6,918 nt of DNA from an uncultured Fibrobacter sp. (GCA_947306025.1 CAMZFJ010000093.1:1-6918), one strand, 5' to 3'. Positions 1-5,575 are shown, numbered from the stretch's first letter. Notes: generated by a model not told the origin, from the letters alone. Made by a program: numbers and translations.

Positions 1-78
1 AAAGAAAAAGCTCGAAAACATGTTACAATCGATAATTTTTGATTAGTTTTAGGAAGAAAACTTTACATAAGTATATAT
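1..78 (+). promoter_or_regulatory. A+T-rich leader upstream of the pilM-like gene, possible promoter
   Basis: These 78 bases hold no gene and are rich in A and T, as expected for a promoter region. A TTGATT at 39-44 could be a -35 element with TACATA at 64-69 as a -10, but the 19-base spacing is long. The TATATAT run at 72-78 directly abuts the start codon. The only purine-rich site, AGGAAG at 51-56, is 22 bases from the ATG, too far for a normal ribosome binding site. The first gene therefore appears to lack a Shine-Dalgarno sequence. The promoter call is weak and rests on composition and position. Confidence 0.25.
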
Positions 79-990
79 ATGAGCGAATCAAAGTTATACC
101 TTGGTGTTGAAGTCGGCGACCACTATATGAAGGTCGCTCTCGTGGACTCTTCTGCAAAGAAGGTTGTCAAACTGGCTGTCCTCCCAGTGGAGTGCAACCC
201 CATTTATGATATCTTCCTTTTCGAAAGCACTCTCCAGCAGTGGATCGATGAGAATCAGATTAAGGATATCGTAGCGACTTCAGTTACTGTCCCTGCAAAA
301 ATGTCGATTATCCGCAAGGTCTATATGCCGTCTGAGGCTGCTTCGAACAAAGAGCAGTACTTGAAGTGGTATATGGAACTTTTCACGAATGCTGGCGTGG
401 ATGCTTACATTGTCGATTCCATGACATTGAGTGGCGATGATTCTTTGGGCTATAATGAACTGGTGATGGCCATCCGCAAGGAATGGGTCGATGCACTTCG
501 CAAGGGTTTCCGCTCTCGCGTGCTGGCTCCTAAGTCCTTGGAAGTCGATGTGCTTTCGCTCATGAACGTGATGGATGTTGGCGATAAGATCAAGGGTGCG
601 ATTTGCGTCGTGAAGGCTGACTTTGACGGTGTGACGATTGCTTGGATGCGCCGTGACGAACTCTTGGCTTTGCGCTGCGTTTCGACTCTTTCGATGGTCG
701 GTAAAACTGCCGATGCCGCATATCCGATTCTTGCCAATGAAATTGTTGAACAGATGAAGTTGGCTGAAACAGAAAATGTTGTCAACGGCGTGAACGATGT
801 TCGCTTGTGCGGTGAAATGGCAACGGAAGATTCCTTTGTCGAACTCCTCATGGGAAAGCTGGGTGATTACAACGTGTCGCTATTGAGGTCTTTTGCTCAG
901 CTCCCGTCGGATGATAGTGTTGATCCCATTAACATGGTTTACTGTGTCGGTGCCGTTGGCGCAGCCTTGAACCAGATGGAGGGTGTATGA
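79..990 (+). CDS. pilM: PilM-like actin-fold protein of a pilus/secretion assembly platform
   Basis: This 303-residue soluble protein has no signal peptide or membrane segment and matches the PilM/GspL-cytoplasmic pattern of the actin-like ATPase superfamily. The N-terminal phosphate-1 loop is LGVEVGDHYMK (residues 8-18), with the glycine and lysine placed as in PilM. Residues 68-84 (TSVTVPAKMSIIRKVYM, then Pro) resemble the PilM segment just before its helical domain. Residues 127-160, through AIRKEWVDAL to LEVDVLSL, resemble the 'rke..v......aGl....vDv...al' stretch. The phosphate-2 region (about 176-192, VVKADFDGVTIAW) and the adenosine-site region (about 241-249, VRLCGEMAT) are degenerate. 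In known systems PilM binds the cytoplasmic tail of PilN and helps link the pilus motor to the inner-membrane platform. The stop overlaps the next start (ATGA), and that neighbour looks like PilN/PilO, which supports the call. Typical PilM is about 350 residues, so this one is short and divergent. An alternative is a GspL-type cytoplasmic domain of a type II secretion system. Confidence 0.65.
   Translation: MSESKLYLGVEVGDHYMKVALVDSSAKKVVKLAVLPVECNPIYDIFLFESTLQQWIDENQIKDIVATSVTVPAKMSIIRKVYMPSEAASNKEQYLKWYMELFTNAGVDAYIVDSMTLSGDDSLGYNELVMAIRKEWVDALRKGFRSRVLAPKSLEVDVLSLMNVMDVGDKIKGAICVVKADFDGVTIAWMRRDELLALRCVSTLSMVGKTADAAYPILANEIVEQMKLAETENVVNGVNDVRLCGEMATEDSFVELLMGKLGDYNVSLLRSFAQLPSDDSVDPINMVYCVGAVGAALNQMEGV
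978..983 (+). promoter_or_regulatory. Ribosome binding site inside the end of the pilM-like gene
   Basis: GGAGGG is a strong Shine-Dalgarno match. It lies 3 bases before the ATG at 987 and 12 bases before a second in-frame ATG at 996. Neither spacing is ideal, so the sequence does not settle which start is used. Starting at 996 would put the MNLI motif at the very N-terminus, as in PilN proteins, while 987 gives the ATGA overlap common in coupled genes. Confidence 0.5.
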
Positions 991-1979
991 TTCACATGAA
1001 CCTTATTGCGGTGGCGGAAAGGACATCCTCCATCGGTAGTGTCTCGCAGCAGTTGCATGTGACGAACGTTGCGGATGTTGAACGTCGTGTCAAGAGAAAG
1101 TATTTGACGATTGCCGCTGCGGCTGTGTTTGCTTTTGTTGCCTTTAGCTGCGTCTTGAGCATAAAGGGCGTTCCGGCGGCGTTGGATGGCGTTCTCCCAG
1201 ACTCCTATGTGAGTTTGATTGGCGCTAAAAAGTCTGCTCCTCCGAAGCCGACGGCCCCTGCTAGTCCGACCGCTGCAGAAATTGCTCAACAGCAAGAAGC
1301 TGTGGCGAAGGCTCGTGCTGCTATGTCTGTGAAGGATATTGTGGGCGAAATTAAGCCTCAGGCATTGTTTAATAACAAACGAACAGGCTACAACAGCTAT
1401 CTCCCGCTCGAAAAACTTTCGTACCAGAAGACTTCGCTTGCACAGTTCCTTTCTTTCTTGAATACGGCTGTGCCTGACGATATCGGTTTCTCGGAATGCG
1501 TCTATCAGGCTCCGAACTATTATTACTTGCGCGGTATTGCTATGAAGGCCTCTTCGCAGCATACGCTTATGGATAGACTCAAGGCGGTAAGTAAGTCGTT
1601 CCAGTCGCCGATTGCATCGGAAGCTGCAACTGAAATTGCTGCATTTGGTCAGTTCTCTGTTCCTCAAGTTCGTTTGGATGCAGTGCGTGGCTTTGTTCCG
1701 ACGAGCGAAATCTCGTCTGAAGTTAAAGCGTTCAAGACTCTTGCTTCTTCGAACAAGGTTCACTTGAAAGGTTTGGAAAAGCCTGTTGTCGAAGATTTCG
1801 GTGTGTACAAACGCTATGCGTACAACGTTACGTCGACGGCTGACTTTGCTGATTTGCTGAACTTCTTGAATGTTTTTGCAAATTCACCGATTCGCATGGG
1901 CGTCACGAAGGCTGACCTTAGATACGCCAAGAAGTTCTTGATTACGAACATGCGTGTCGAAATGTTTGTACTTCGCTAG
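987..1979 (+). CDS. PilN/PilO-like single-pass inner-membrane protein
   Basis: This 330-residue protein has a cytoplasmic tail (1-38) and one hydrophobic helix (about 39-59, YLTIAAAAVFAFVAFSCVLSI). A Pro/Ala-rich linker (about 82-98) follows, then a short Gln/Ala/Glu helix (about 97-113) and a periplasmic region. MNLIAV at residues 4-9 resembles the PilN N-terminal motif (INLLP-like) that docks into PilM. Two stretches look like successive PilN/PilO-type ferredoxin-like domains. One is at about 145-205 (SLAQFLSFLNTAVPDDIGF, then YYYLRGIAMKAS). The other is at about 245-330 (FKTLASSNKVHLKGL, then YAYNVTSTADFADLLNFLN). The second has the 'la....v.l..l......y...y.v..t..F..ll.FL' pattern of PilO. 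The overlap with the PilM-like gene implies coupled expression and joint function. The family call is by pattern and context, not by strong identity. It could also be a GspL/GspM-like secretion protein. No pilP or pilQ follows. The start at 987 is taken for the overlap; 996 is also possible. Confidence 0.5.
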   Translation: MIHMNLIAVAERTSSIGSVSQQLHVTNVADVERRVKRKYLTIAAAAVFAFVAFSCVLSIKGVPAALDGVLPDSYVSLIGAKKSAPPKPTAPASPTAAEIAQQQEAVAKARAAMSVKDIVGEIKPQALFNNKRTGYNSYLPLEKLSYQKTSLAQFLSFLNTAVPDDIGFSECVYQAPNYYYLRGIAMKASSQHTLMDRLKAVSKSFQSPIASEAATEIAAFGQFSVPQVRLDAVRGFVPTSEISSEVKAFKTLASSNKVHLKGLEKPVVEDFGVYKRYAYNVTSTADFADLLNFLNVFANSPIRMGVTKADLRYAKKFLITNMRVEMFVLR

Positions 1980-1980
1980 T

Positions 1981-2511
1981 ATGCCGATTCGTATTACTGG
2001 CGGTTCATTGCGGGGGCGCAATATCGAGTCCCCGGACACCATGAAAACTCGTCCGACAGCTTCCCGAACAAGGGAAGCTCTCTTTAACATATTGCAGGGC
2101 GTCGAAGGTTTTCGTATGCTGGACCTCTTTGCCGGGAGCGGCATTATGGGGCTTGAGGCGATAAGCCGTGGCGCCGAAAGCGTTACCGCGGTGGAACTTG
2201 CTCGTCCGCAGGCGAAAATGATTGAACGCTCGTACAAGTCCGTGGGCGTGGAGTCCAAACTCAGATTATTTGAGACAAATGTTCTTACGCTCAAACGGGA
2301 AATCGTTTGCGCCAATGGCGGTTTTGATTTGATTTATGCCGATCCGCCGTTCAAGGATATGGATTACCCGGATTTACGGCCCTTTATCGAATGGTTGAAT
2401 CCTGGTGGCGTAGCCGTTTTTGAAGCTCCGAGTCGCAAGTTGCCCGAATGGGCGAGCGAAGGCCAAGTTCGCCGTTACGGGGAATCGTCGTTGGTAATTT
2501 TCAGAAAATGA
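1981..2511 (+). CDS. rsmD: 16S rRNA (guanine(966)-N2)-methyltransferase RsmD
   Basis: This 176-residue protein transfers a methyl group from S-adenosylmethionine to the exocyclic amine of G966 (E. coli numbering) in 16S rRNA during small-subunit assembly. It opens with the family signature MPIRITGGSLRGR, followed by RPTASRTREALFNIL (24-38). The SAM-binding motif I is LDLFAGSGIMGLEA (47-60), with the acidic end of the next strand at AVE (70-72). The catalytic motif is DPPF (121-124), where many family members have DPPY or NPPY. Length and order match the family. The ATG at 1981 is chosen because it places the IRITGG signature at the N-terminus. It begins one base after the previous stop and has no Shine-Dalgarno sequence, so translation probably depends on coupling to the upstream gene. 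In many bacteria rsmD lies next to coaD, as it does here apart from a 142-base gap. Confidence 0.93.
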   Translation: MPIRITGGSLRGRNIESPDTMKTRPTASRTREALFNILQGVEGFRMLDLFAGSGIMGLEAISRGAESVTAVELARPQAKMIERSYKSVGVESKLRLFETNVLTLKREIVCANGGFDLIYADPPFKDMDYPDLRPFIEWLNPGGVAVFEAPSRKLPEWASEGQVRRYGESSLVIFRK

Positions 2512-2523
2512 GCTTGTCAGGTC

Positions 2524-2540
2524 GGGGCTAAAGCCCCTTT
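2524..2540 (+). terminator. G+C-rich hairpin with short T run after rsmD, possible terminator
   Basis: GGGGCT (2524-2529) pairs with AGCCCC (2532-2537). The 2-base loop can relax to a 5-bp stem with a 4-base loop. Three Ts follow before the sequence becomes G-rich again. The position 12 bases after the rsmD stop fits a terminator, but the T run is short. AGCCC at 2532-2536 can instead pair with GGGCT at 2541-2545, giving a competing hairpin. It may therefore be part of a repeated element or a weak attenuator. Confidence 0.3.
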
Positions 2541-2619
2541 GGGCTCGCTTCGCTTTGGGTTTTTACTTATATCCCATAGCTCAAAGGTACGAAGTACCGT
2601 GCCCATACCTCATAGCTTA
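2524..2619. repeat. Composite intergenic repeat-like element
   Basis: The gap between rsmD and coaD is not random sequence. It begins with the alternative hairpins at 2524-2545, then CTCGCTTCGCTTTGGG with a TCGCT doublet. A perfect small palindrome follows, GGTAC-GAA-GTACC at 2586-2598. The palindrome is flanked by imperfect direct copies CCCATAGCTCA (2573-2583) and CCCATACCTCA (2602-2612), which match at 10 of 11 bases. A third partial copy, CATAGCTTA, follows at 2611-2619. There is no plausible reading frame. The layout resembles dispersed intergenic repeats seen in some bacterial genomes. That it is multi-copy here is inference, since only one copy is in the window. Confidence 0.4.
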
Positions 2620-2651
2620 CATTTTTTATTCGCATTTTTATAAATTATACT
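2617..2651 (+). promoter_or_regulatory. Possible promoter just upstream of coaD
   Basis: The last 40 bases before coaD are very A+T-rich. TTACAT (2617-2622) and TATAAA (2639-2644) are 16 bases apart and could serve as -35 and -10 boxes. TATACT at 2646-2651 is another -10-like hexamer but touches the start codon. Initiation from the 2639 box would begin at about 2651-2654, giving an essentially leaderless coaD message. There is no Shine-Dalgarno sequence before 2654, which agrees with that idea. The call is from sequence resemblance to sigma-70 boxes only. Confidence 0.35.
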
Positions 2652-2653
2652 AC

Positions 2654-3220
2654 ATGGAGTGGAAATCGAAGAAATTAAGTGGGGCTGCTTTGGAGGCTTG
2701 CCGCGAATCCCGTGTAGCGGTGTTCGCTGGTTCTTTCGACCCGTTTACAGTGGGGCATTTTGACCTTGTAAAACGTGCTGCGGGCATGTTTGATTCTTTG
2801 ATTGTCGTTGTTGCACAGAACGCAAATAAGAAGAACATGTTTGATGCCGAAACGCGCAAGGCGCTAGTGGAAGCTGCGGTTTCTGGAATCCCGAATGTGA
2901 AGGTCGCTGTTCATAGCGGGCTCACGGTTGATTTTATGAAGTCCGTGGGGGCGCGTTACTTGGTGCGTGGCATTCGCAATGCGTCGGACTTGGATGCGGA
3001 GCAGGCGGTTGCCTGGAACAACAAGGTGCTTTTTGACGATGTTGAAACGGTGCTCTTGCTCAGTGCGCAGGAACATCTCGTGGTGAGCAGTTCCCTTGTG
3101 CGCGAACTCCTCAAGTGCGGCGCGTCCAAAAACTATGCCGAACAGAAAGCAATCCTCTCGAAGTTCGTGCCGAAAAACATGGTCTCAATGCTATTAAAAG
3201 AGTTTAGGAAGGTTATATGA
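2654..3220 (+). CDS. coaD: Phosphopantetheine adenylyltransferase CoaD
   Basis: This 188-residue cytosolic enzyme joins ATP and 4'-phosphopantetheine to give dephospho-CoA, the penultimate step of coenzyme A synthesis. It is a nucleotidyltransferase of the HIGH superfamily. AVFAGSFDPFTVGHFDLV (22-39) carries the substrate-binding Thr32 and the signature His35. KK at 59-60 lies in the usual loop, and RYLVRGIRNASDLDAE (101-116) is the conserved RGLR-type segment. HLVVSSSLVRELLKCGA (141-157) is the adenine/phosphate-binding end signature. The ATG at 2654 is preferred over an in-frame TTG at 2555, because the extra 33 residues would come from the repeat-rich gap and match nothing in the family. 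Even so, about 20 residues precede the usual N-terminus, and the protein is longer than the roughly 160 residues typical of bacteria. The stop overlaps the rhomboid start (ATGA). AGGAAGG at 3206-3212 inside its 3' end serves the next gene. Confidence 0.94.
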   Translation: MEWKSKKLSGAALEACRESRVAVFAGSFDPFTVGHFDLVKRAAGMFDSLIVVVAQNANKKNMFDAETRKALVEAAVSGIPNVKVAVHSGLTVDFMKSVGARYLVRGIRNASDLDAEQAVAWNNKVLFDDVETVLLLSAQEHLVVSSSLVRELLKCGASKNYAEQKAILSKFVPKNMVSMLLKEFRKVI

Positions 3221-4110
3221 AGCCATTTAAATATTTACCCGGTGCATTGCGAACGCGGTTGCTTGCAAATGCGGCTGTCTTTATCATCGCTTTTTTGGGG
3301 CGAGGGCTTGAGGTGGACTTGGGGGCTGGCTATGGCAGCCTGACGGACTATATCAGTTACTACGGAGCTTTTATGCCGAGGGTTCCGCTTGAACTGTGGC
3401 GTTACGTGACGTACATGTTCATCCATTTCGACTTTATGCATTTCTTCTTCAATATGCTCATGCTCTGGATGTTCGGTTCCGAGGTGGCTGAATGGATGGG
3501 CTCGCGTCACTTTGTCGCCATGTATTTTTTCTGCGGGATTTTTGCGGCGCTGTTCAGCTTTTTCATGTGTTTGCTCGGCCTTACGAACAATCCGATTATC
3601 GGTGCGTCGGGCGCCTTGATGGGCGTGTTTGTTGACTATTACAAGTTCTTCCCGGAACGCATGCTCCTTATGTTCTTTATCATCCCGATGAAGATTAAGC
3701 ATGCAATATGGGTGATGATTGCACTCGACATTCTTTTTGCAAATTCGGGCGACATGATTGCGCACTTTGCTCACTTGGGCGGTGTTGTTGCGGGTTTCCT
3801 TTACATGGCCGTTTACCAGAACGGACCGAAGGTGCTTTACCATTCGCCGCTTTCTGCTATTTTCCGCCTGTTTTCGAGCAATCCTGAAAAGTATAGCAGC
3901 GGGCAATCGCGCTCGCGCTCTTACCAACGTGATAGCGTCGAAGAACCGGAAGTTCTCGAAGGCGAAGTGTTCTACGTCGATGAACAGCGGCGCATGGATG
4001 AAATTCTCAAGAAAGTGGAACGCGAAGGCATCCAATCCTTGAGTGAAGCAGAACGTGAATTTTTACTAAAAGCAGGTGACCGTATACGTCGCCGTCGCGG
4101 AGGATTCTAA
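3217..4110 (+). CDS. Rhomboid family intramembrane serine protease
   Basis: This 297-residue polytopic inner-membrane protein should cleave transmembrane helices of partner proteins within the bilayer. The first helix is at about 15-29. WRYVTYMFIH (61-70) is the rhomboid WR motif, and H75 and N79 (HFFFN) match the oxyanion-side His and Asn of GlpG. GASG at 129-132 gives the catalytic Ser131. HFAHLGG (183-189) gives the catalytic His186 in the last core helix. Both dyad residues are present, so it should be active. Six hydrophobic segments cover about 1-200. A Ser/Arg-rich linker (about 224-240) and an acidic stretch follow. The C-terminal helical unit is at about 256-295 (RRMDEILKKVEREGIQSLSE, then AEREFLL). 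This tail resembles the short domain at the end of many Bacteroidota rhomboids (annotated, I believe, as DUF6576) and would face the cytoplasm. AGGAAGG at 3206-3212 is its ribosome site. It overlaps coaD by 4 bases and the kinase by 1. The substrate is unknown. Confidence 0.92.
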   Translation: MKPFKYLPGALRTRLLANAAVFIIAFLGRGLEVDLGAGYGSLTDYISYYGAFMPRVPLELWRYVTYMFIHFDFMHFFFNMLMLWMFGSEVAEWMGSRHFVAMYFFCGIFAALFSFFMCLLGLTNNPIIGASGALMGVFVDYYKFFPERMLLMFFIIPMKIKHAIWVMIALDILFANSGDMIAHFAHLGGVVAGFLYMAVYQNGPKVLYHSPLSAIFRLFSSNPEKYSSGQSRSRSYQRDSVEEPEVLEGEVFYVDEQRRMDEILKKVEREGIQSLSEAEREFLLKAGDRIRRRRGGF

Positions 4111-5069
4111 TGAAAAAAGTACTTGGTATGGGCGCAGCCCTTGTTGATATTTTGGCTAACGTGAGCGATGAATGGATTGCTGCACAAGGCGTCCAGAAGG
4201 GCGGCATGAACATGGTTGATTGGCCGCAGATGGAAAAGTTCCTTGTTTCTCTCGAAAATCCGATTCGCGTGCCGGGCGGCTCGACTTGCAATACGATGGT
4301 AGGCGTGGCTCGTCTCGGTGGCAAGGCCGCTTTTATCAGCAAAGTGGGCGATGATGAACTCGGCAAGCTCTTCCAGGACCATTTGAAGAATAACGGTGTG
4401 GAATCGAAGGTGGGCCTTTCTAGTGCTGCTACGGGTTGCGTTTTCTCTGCCGTGACGCCGGATGCACAGCGTTCCATGTGGACTTATCTCGGTGCTTCGG
4501 ACTTTTTGGGCTCTGATGATTTTACGCCGGCGCTTTATGACGGTGTGGGCCTCCTCTATGCCGAAGGCTACCGTGCATTCAACGGCGAATGCTTCAAGAA
4601 GTCTTTTGAATTGGCTCGCAGCCTCGGTGTAGAAACGGCGCTTGACTTTAGCTCGTTTGGCGTGGTCGATGCTTGCCGCAAACTGTTCGATGAACTTTTC
4701 GAAAACAAGATGATTGATATCATCATTGCAAACGAAGACGAAGCTTTTGCTTATGCAGGCGTCAAGGAAGAAGCCGCTCTCGAAGTTCTCGCCAAGAAGG
4801 CTAAGGTCGCGGTCGTGAAGATTGGCAAGCGTGGCGCCTTGATTGCTAAGGATGGTAAGATTACTCGCGTGTCGGCTGGTGCCGCTAAGGCAATCGATAC
4901 GACAGGTGCTGGTGATCTCTGGGCATCGGGATTCTTGTATGGCTATATGAACGGCTGGGACATGGAACGCGCGGGCAACCTCGGAAGCATCGTCTCGAAT
5001 GAAGTCGTTCAGGTTATGGGCGCACAGATTCCGGAAGACGGCTGGAAGCGCATTTTGGCCCAGATGTAG
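4110..5069 (+). CDS. PfkB/ribokinase-family carbohydrate or nucleoside kinase
   Basis: This 319-residue cytosolic protein phosphorylates a sugar or nucleoside hydroxyl using ATP. GMGAALVDILANV (6-18) contains the substrate-contacting Asp13. VPGGSTCNTMVGVARLGG (54-71) is the PfkB signature-1 region, followed by ISKVGDDELG (76-85). ANEDEAFAY (207-215) matches the conserved NE..E element that helps place Mg-ATP. DTTGAGDLWASGFLYG (263-278) is signature 2, with Asp269 as catalytic base and the GAGD anion hole. The full set of motifs and the length indicate an intact enzyme. The N-terminal GGMN after a short lid region and the overall pattern resemble adenosine-kinase-like members, but the substrate cannot be fixed from sequence alone. 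GGAGGA at 4099-4104 with a 5-base spacer is a good ribosome site, and the ATG shares one base with the rhomboid stop (TAATG). It is clearly cotranscribed with its neighbours, though no functional link to them is evident. Confidence 0.9.
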   Translation: MKKVLGMGAALVDILANVSDEWIAAQGVQKGGMNMVDWPQMEKFLVSLENPIRVPGGSTCNTMVGVARLGGKAAFISKVGDDELGKLFQDHLKNNGVESKVGLSSAATGCVFSAVTPDAQRSMWTYLGASDFLGSDDFTPALYDGVGLLYAEGYRAFNGECFKKSFELARSLGVETALDFSSFGVVDACRKLFDELFENKMIDIIIANEDEAFAYAGVKEEAALEVLAKKAKVAVVKIGKRGALIAKDGKITRVSAGAAKAIDTTGAGDLWASGFLYGYMNGWDMERAGNLGSIVSNEVVQVMGAQIPEDGWKRILAQM

Positions 5070-5080
5070 TTGAGGCTTGT

Positions 5081-5548
5081 ATGGTTTCTGTTGTTTGCTC
5101 CTTTGTGAAATCGTTGGCTGTTTCTGCGTTGCTTATTTCTGCTTTCGCCGTGTCGCCGGTTCTGGCGCAGGGTGCTAAAAATGCCCAATCGGCTATCGCT
5201 GCGGAAAATGCGGAACTTGTTGCCGAACTTGCTGTTCGCGATAGCGTGATGGCGCTCCATGATAGCGCTTGCACTGTAGAAAAAAAGGCGCTCCGTTCGG
5301 ATCTCGAATTGGAACGAGCTAAGTGCGAAAACTGGGAACAGAGCTACAACGCGCTCAAGGAGAACAACGAAACCTGCGCCAAGGCTTTAAGTGTTGCTAT
5401 TCAAGCTAGTCAGGAACAAGCTGAAAAGCAAGAAGCCAAGGAAAAAGCCGACAAAGAAAAGGGTAAGTCCGATGTCATGATTCAGTCGGCGTCTATGGCC
5501 GCGAGTTTTGGACTTGGCATGCTTATTATGTGGCTGATTCTCGATTGA
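5081..5548 (+). CDS. Small exported coiled-coil protein with C-terminal membrane anchor
   Basis: I do not recognise a family for this 155-residue protein. It starts with a signal-peptide-like segment (about 1-29, hydrophobic core SLAVSALLISAFAV, likely cleavage after VLA). Residues 31-128 are almost free of Pro and Gly and rich in Ala, Glu and Lys, as expected for a long helix or coiled coil. The part at about 111-129 is highly charged (QEQAEKQEAKEKADKEKGK). A single hydrophobic helix (about 138-154, ending WLILD) sits at the extreme C-terminus. The predicted layout is a periplasmic coiled coil tethered by its tail. Three cysteines of the mature part (C64, C82, C99) are 18 and 17 residues apart, about five helical turns each, so they would lie on one face and could form disulfides between chains. 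GAGG at 5072-5075 with a 5-base spacer supports the ATG at 5081. It lies 11 bases after the kinase stop and 41 bases before the next exported-protein gene. Confidence 0.8.
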   Translation: MVSVVCSFVKSLAVSALLISAFAVSPVLAQGAKNAQSAIAAENAELVAELAVRDSVMALHDSACTVEKKALRSDLELERAKCENWEQSYNALKENNETCAKALSVAIQASQEQAEKQEAKEKADKEKGKSDVMIQSASMAASFGLGMLIMWLILD

Positions 5549-5562
5549 GTTTTGGCAAAATC

Positions 5563-5575
5563 GCGGCTGTGCCGC
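5563..5575 (+). other. Small G+C hairpin just before the last gene's ribosome site
   Basis: GCGGC (5563-5567) and GCCGC (5571-5575) form a perfect 5-bp stem around a TGT loop in the 41-base gap. No T run follows, so it is not a typical terminator. It ends 3 bases before the purine-rich GGGAGAG (5578-5584), which is 5 bases from the ATG at 5590. It could slightly affect mRNA stability or translation of the last gene, or be chance. Confidence 0.35.

Noticed and set aside
939..1763. A 274-codon open frame on the minus strand opposite the PilNO-like gene
   Set aside because: It is antisense to a well-supported gene, its product is Arg/Ser/His-rich with no recognisable domain, and it has no plausible ribosome site. 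It is a by-product of codon use on the + strand.
1954..1980. Upstream GTG start for rsmD adding 9 residues
   Set aside because: It would overlap the preceding gene by 26 bases and push the conserved IRITGG signature away from the N-terminus. The ATG at 1981 matches the family.
2524..2619. CRISPR-like or tRNA-like element in the rsmD-coaD gap
   Set aside because: The direct copies are short and imperfect with no regular spacing of repeats and spacers, and no cloverleaf can be drawn.
2555..2653. Upstream TTG start for coaD adding 33 residues
   Set aside because: The added residues would be encoded by the hairpin and repeat region, are Tyr/Phe-rich and match nothing in CoaD. The ATG at 2654 is the better start.
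3235..4035. A 266-codon open frame on the minus strand opposite the rhomboid gene
   Set aside because: The + strand frame carries all rhomboid catalytic motifs. The minus frame encodes a His/Arg/Glu-rich chain with no fold-like pattern.
3758..4042. A 94-codon + strand frame inside the rhomboid gene
   Set aside because: It is out of frame within the conserved last helix and tail of the rhomboid and shows no domain or ribosome site.
5081..5548. Phage spanin or lysis-type protein
   Set aside because: The size and coiled coil are reminiscent, but there is no holin, endolysin or other phage gene nearby, and the membrane helix is at the C-terminus behind a signal peptide.
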